Position numbers and translations under genes: made by a program. From Metallyticus violacea (lineage: Eukaryota > Arthropoda > Insecta > Mantodea > Metallyticidae), in assembly GCA_030762175.1 (NCBI GenBank), contig CM060831.1, positions 72,645,501-72,709,500 on the forward strand: a DNA stretch of 64,000 bases, given 5' to 3'. How positions within the stretch are numbered: the first letter of the stretch is position 1; each line of letters starts with the position of its first letter. Of the stretch, positions 61,829-64,000 are shown one piece after another. The notes under the pieces are model-generated. The model was not told the DNA's origin, did no database searches, and saw nothing but the letters and a program-made list of their open reading frames with translations.

Positions 61829-62148
61829 CGAGGGTAGGTCCATAAGTTTCCGACATAAAACCACGTAACTTTATCTAGGTATGATAAAGACAAAATCCAT
61901 ATTTCACTTTTCAAAATAGCTACCCTTTACTGCAATACACTTCTCACATCTATGAATTAACATTTCAATCCTCTCCCCCAAAATAGTCAGAAGTCTTGAC
62001 TGCAAAATGGGCATAAACAACATCCATCACTTCTTCGTCACACTTAAATTTCCTTCCTCGAAGGTCCTTCTTGAGGTTCGAGAAGATGAAATAGTCTCTG
62101 GGAGCTAGATCTGGGCTGTAGGATGGATGGTCGATCTCCTTGAATCTA
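61829..62148 (-). pseudogene. Mariner transposase C-terminus with terminal repeat
   Basis: On the minus strand from about 62148 the frame reads RFKEIDHPSYSPDLAPRDYF, IFSNLKKDLRGRKFKCDEEV and YAHFAVKTSDYFGG. One frameshift later it reads IEMLIHRCEKCIAVKGSYFE, K and a stop (61904-61906). This is the full C-terminal part of a mariner transposase, including the D of the YSPDLAP(S/R)D catalytic block. About 75 bases later comes the terminal repeat CGAGGGTAGGTCCATAAGTT (plus-strand sense, from 61829), preceded by TA. The 5' two-thirds of the element are missing beyond 62148, where a different mariner begins in the opposite direction. One frameshift in about 80 codons suggests it is younger than the other mariner relics here. 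Confidence 0.88.
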
Positions 62149-62560
62149 CAGCGTCTACTTTCTGGGATACCAAGGGCGTACTGCTATTTGATCACCTTCT
62201 CACTGGAATACCTACCACTGGAGCATTACATACTAACATTTTGGAACTACTGAAGAAAAAAGTACTTGAGAAAAGGCCGAATTTGTCTCGCCCTCACACG
62301 CATCGTTATAATAGCAAAAATTCAAGAAATGGAGTATGATTTGCTGTCACATTCGCCTTATTCCCTATTTGACTTTCATCTGTTCCCTAAATTCCTCAGA
62401 GGAAAAACATTTTCGTACGATGAAGGGTTTAAATCATCAGTTGAGGCATGTTTTGCAAGCCTGGATGAATCCAACTTTCCTGACGGGACAAAGGCGTAAG
62501 AGCAGTGCTGGGCAAAGTCAAGGGAGACTATGTGAAAAATGAAAATAATTTCAAAAAACT
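62142..62560 (+). pseudogene. Second mariner transposase relic, opposite orientation
   Basis: The plus strand reads STASTFWDTKGVLLFDHLL, TGALHTNILELLKKKVLEKR and PNLSRPHTH. After a frameshift it reads YDLLSHSPYSLFDFHLFPKF, LRGKTFSYDEGFKSSVEACF and DGTKA. After another frame change it reads GKVKGDYVKN. These are, in order, the VFWDxxGVLLxDYL, L(K)xxxxEKRPxL, HxPYSPDLxPxDFHLFPxL and C-terminal KVKGDYVEK-type blocks of mariner. The PDLAPSD block is reduced to SLFDFH, so the catalytic aspartate context is damaged. No 3' terminal repeat was found. The sequence differs from the minus-strand neighbour, so the two are not simply an inverted duplicate. Confidence 0.82.
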
Positions 62561-62564
62561 ATGC

Positions 62565-62730
62565 CGCCATTATGAATTTATTCCGAGGAATTTTCAATTT
62601 ACTCCAGTTGCATTTATAATGTTTTTTTTTTAATTTCTGTAAATTCACTTTATGTTATGTTATTCCTAGTTAAAAAATCAAACTTTTGCGTAAACTTAGT
62701 TAAAACTTGCAAATGTATGAAATGTCTAGT
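62565..62730. other. AT-rich spacer
   Basis: Eroded 3' flank of the mariner and possibly the body of the SINE that follows on the minus strand. Confidence 0.4.
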
Positions 62731-62734
62731 GTTA

Positions 62735-62802
62735 AATAGGAATTCAACAGGTCTTCAGCCTAACATGTGGATGTTCTTACTATCTGAGCTACCGTGCTCA
62801 GC
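62735..62802 (-). repeat. tRNA-Asn-like SINE head
   Basis: On the minus strand it reads CACGGTAGCTCAGATAGTAA (A box), CCACATGTTAGGCTGAAGAC (anticodon-like loop with GTT) and CTGTTGAATTCCTA (B box). The order and spacing fit a tRNA-derived head, with asparagine as the closest anticodon. The body is not defined. Confidence 0.5.
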
Positions 62803-62990
62803 TCCGATCACAGCTTGCGAATCTTCCCCACCCGAGTCTAATATACCCTGGAGAACTGTAAGTTATCTCATTGCAGATATCAGGTGACTGGAAACCTTCG
62901 AGTTATGTTCCAGGCTTCATAGATAGCCGCATTATTATGGCTGATTTATATAAAATGTGATTTTTATGTTAGGTTAAGATTTGCATTCGG

Positions 62991-63009
62991 ACATTTTTGG
63001 CACCCTCGG
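62991..63009 (-). repeat. Terminal inverted repeat, orphan right end
   Basis: On the minus strand it reads CCGAGGGTGCCAAAAATGT, directly followed on the plus strand by TA (63010-63011). It matches the left end at 486 (CCGAGGGTGTGCCAAAAA), so it is the right end of another copy of that family. No transposase of that family can be read next to it. Confidence 0.55.
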
Positions 63010-63011
63010 TA

Positions 63012-63740
63012 TAAATATAAATATTAAACATTGGAAATATAAATAAAGTTACTTTACTTGCATGGAGGAGAATTGCAAAATAATGCAAATTTTACACTCA
63101 TCAAGTCCGCTAAGTTAATATTTCTTCTCCTTGTTTGAGTCAAATAGAGCACTTTCGGGGTTGAAATTGTACCTTGCTCCCCGTCAATTACAGAGTAATT
63201 GAAATAATTCATATTTGCAGTTTTAGAATCAGCAACTAAGCAATTATGTGCAATATGTTGTGCATTTTCTTTTAGTCGAGGAACTTGAATGACATAGCTC
63301 CTATATGCAGAATTAATATTGTAATTAAATGCGTTTATAAAGTGTAATTTTTTGTAATATTTAAGAGATGACACATAGTATACCAAGGGAAGGAAAAATT
63401 AACGTCTTTCTCCGACACAGAAAGACCTGGCAAAAGTCAGACAATGCAAGGTAATCCCTTCTGGTATGGAGCTAGGTTTGAAAATGCCCCCACCTCAAGG
63501 CATAAACCGGCCTGTTTGGTGACAAAGTTGCACGTATCCGAGTAAAAGAATCGTTGACAGTAACGTATGAAATCTGTTAAATTCATCTTCTTGACGGATA
63601 GCGAAGCATTTGGTTTGAACAAAATTTTCCAGCGAATAGAAATGAAATTCAGTGAGGCAAGCACTGGCCTATGAGTGACGTTAACACAAAATTGGCGGGA
63701 GTGTTTCGCGCCATTGACCATGAATAGCATCATTTTGTGT
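63012..63740. other. Region with unassigned minus-strand frames
   Basis: Minus frames at 63054-63386 (110 codons) and 63437-63817 (126 codons) are among the longest non-repeat frames in the window, but I recognise no motif in either. If the promoter-like site at 63743 belongs to an LTR on the plus strand, 63400-63740 would be its upstream (U3) part and the minus frames would be meaningless. Confidence 0.35.
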
Positions 63741-63742
63741 TG

Positions 63743-63782
63743 TATATAAAAGGGACAGATTTTGCCCAAAAGGGGCAGTCTC
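63743..63782 (+). promoter_or_regulatory. TATA box and initiator, possibly an LTR promoter
   Basis: TATATAAAAGGG starts at 63743 and the initiator-like GCAGTC lies about 34 bases downstream (A at 63777), the spacing of an insect RNA polymerase II core promoter. A GC-rich leader follows and AATAAA occurs at about 63981. TATA box, start, then a poly-A signal within about 200 bases is the arrangement of an LTR (U3-R-U5). The LTR limits and a primer-binding site cannot be fixed before the window ends. Confidence 0.4.
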
Positions 63783-64000
63783 AGAATTTTCCGGGCCCAG
63801 ATGCGTGTGGCTGCCATCGCCCGGAGATCAGCGGAAGAGCGGCCTTAGTACCAAGTACTCGATCTGGCAACGAAGCTTGAGTGCCAGTTGCCACTTTAAC
63901 TGCCGATAAATCATTGAGATGGTTTAAGAATTCAGTTAAATTAACAGTTTCGTCGCACTCGGCACCATTTAGTCCACCCAATAAACTTACGTTTGCCAAG
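63781..64000 (-). other. Open frame running off the window edge
   Basis: The minus strand is open from the window edge through VSLLGGLNGAECDETVNLTE, FLNHLNDLSAV to a stop at about 63781. The composition is protein-like but I cannot assign a family. It conflicts with the plus-strand LTR reading of the same bases; sequence beyond 64000 is needed to decide. Confidence 0.3.

Noticed and set aside
63054..63817. Host gene on the minus strand made of two long frames
   Set aside because: The frames have no motif, are separated by stops and overlap a plausible plus-strand LTR promoter, so the evidence is too thin.

Overview
The window looks like non-coding DNA from a large, AT-rich arthropod genome, most likely an insect. 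The evidence is: base composition visibly dominated by A and T; degraded transposases of mariner, piggyBac and related Tc1/mariner types that are common in insects; several tRNA-headed SINE families; a fragment of non-LTR (LINE) reverse transcriptase; and a short (CCTAA)n tract, the insect telomere motif TTAGG read on the other strand. The species cannot be named from the sequence. A cockroach, termite, stick insect or similar large-genome lineage is an inference only. No bacterial operons, ribosome binding sites, CRISPR arrays or rRNA genes are visible.

No intact protein-coding gene can be supported. Nearly all long open frames are chance frames in AT-rich sequence, translations of microsatellites, or pieces of broken transposable-element proteins. 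At most there is one candidate exon (56.41-56.54 kb, + strand), supported only by splice-site-like signals and an open frame.

Layout. 0.5-0.97 kb: 5' end of a Tc1/mariner-superfamily element with a frameshifted helix-turn-helix domain. 8.6-9.0 kb: mariner fragment. 12.57-12.78 kb: possible LINE C-terminal zinc knuckle. 13.3-14.64 kb: complete DNA transposon outline with long terminal inverted repeats, TA target site and decayed transposase. 14.88-15.55 kb: another mariner relic. 17.35 and 20.2 kb: tRNA-like repeats. 21.12-22.29 kb: a 1.17-kb AGT/AGC array beside a LINE-like tail. 23.9-25.6 kb: SINE fragments. 28.05-28.87 kb: piggyBac transposase relic (- strand). 29.3 kb: AAT array. 31.6-32.1 kb: TTAGC pentamer array and a SINE. 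33-37 kb: SINEs flanking a 1.24-kb element with terminal inverted repeats. 37.7-38.86 kb: LINE reverse-transcriptase relic (- strand) carrying an internal 35-bp minisatellite. 41.8-46 kb: three diverged copies of one unnamed repeat. 46.46-46.67 kb: SINE with a pentanucleotide tail. 49-51.75 kb: more SINEs. 53.4-54 and 57.5-57.8 kb: inverted SINE pairs. 58.9 kb: transposase fragment. 60.25-60.57 kb: a well-preserved SINE with a perfect 15-bp target-site duplication. 61.4-63.0 kb: a cluster of transposase pieces, including two mariners joined head to head. 63.7-64.0 kb: a TATA-box promoter that resembles an LTR.

The features do not form a pathway. The window records successive insertion, nesting and decay of mobile elements. 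I found no convincing undescribed functional system. The most unusual structures are the minisatellite born inside a reverse-transcriptase catalytic motif, the higher-order AGT/AGC array, the mutually truncated mariner pair and the unnamed three-copy repeat. All element calls rest on reading motifs by eye; no database search was run.
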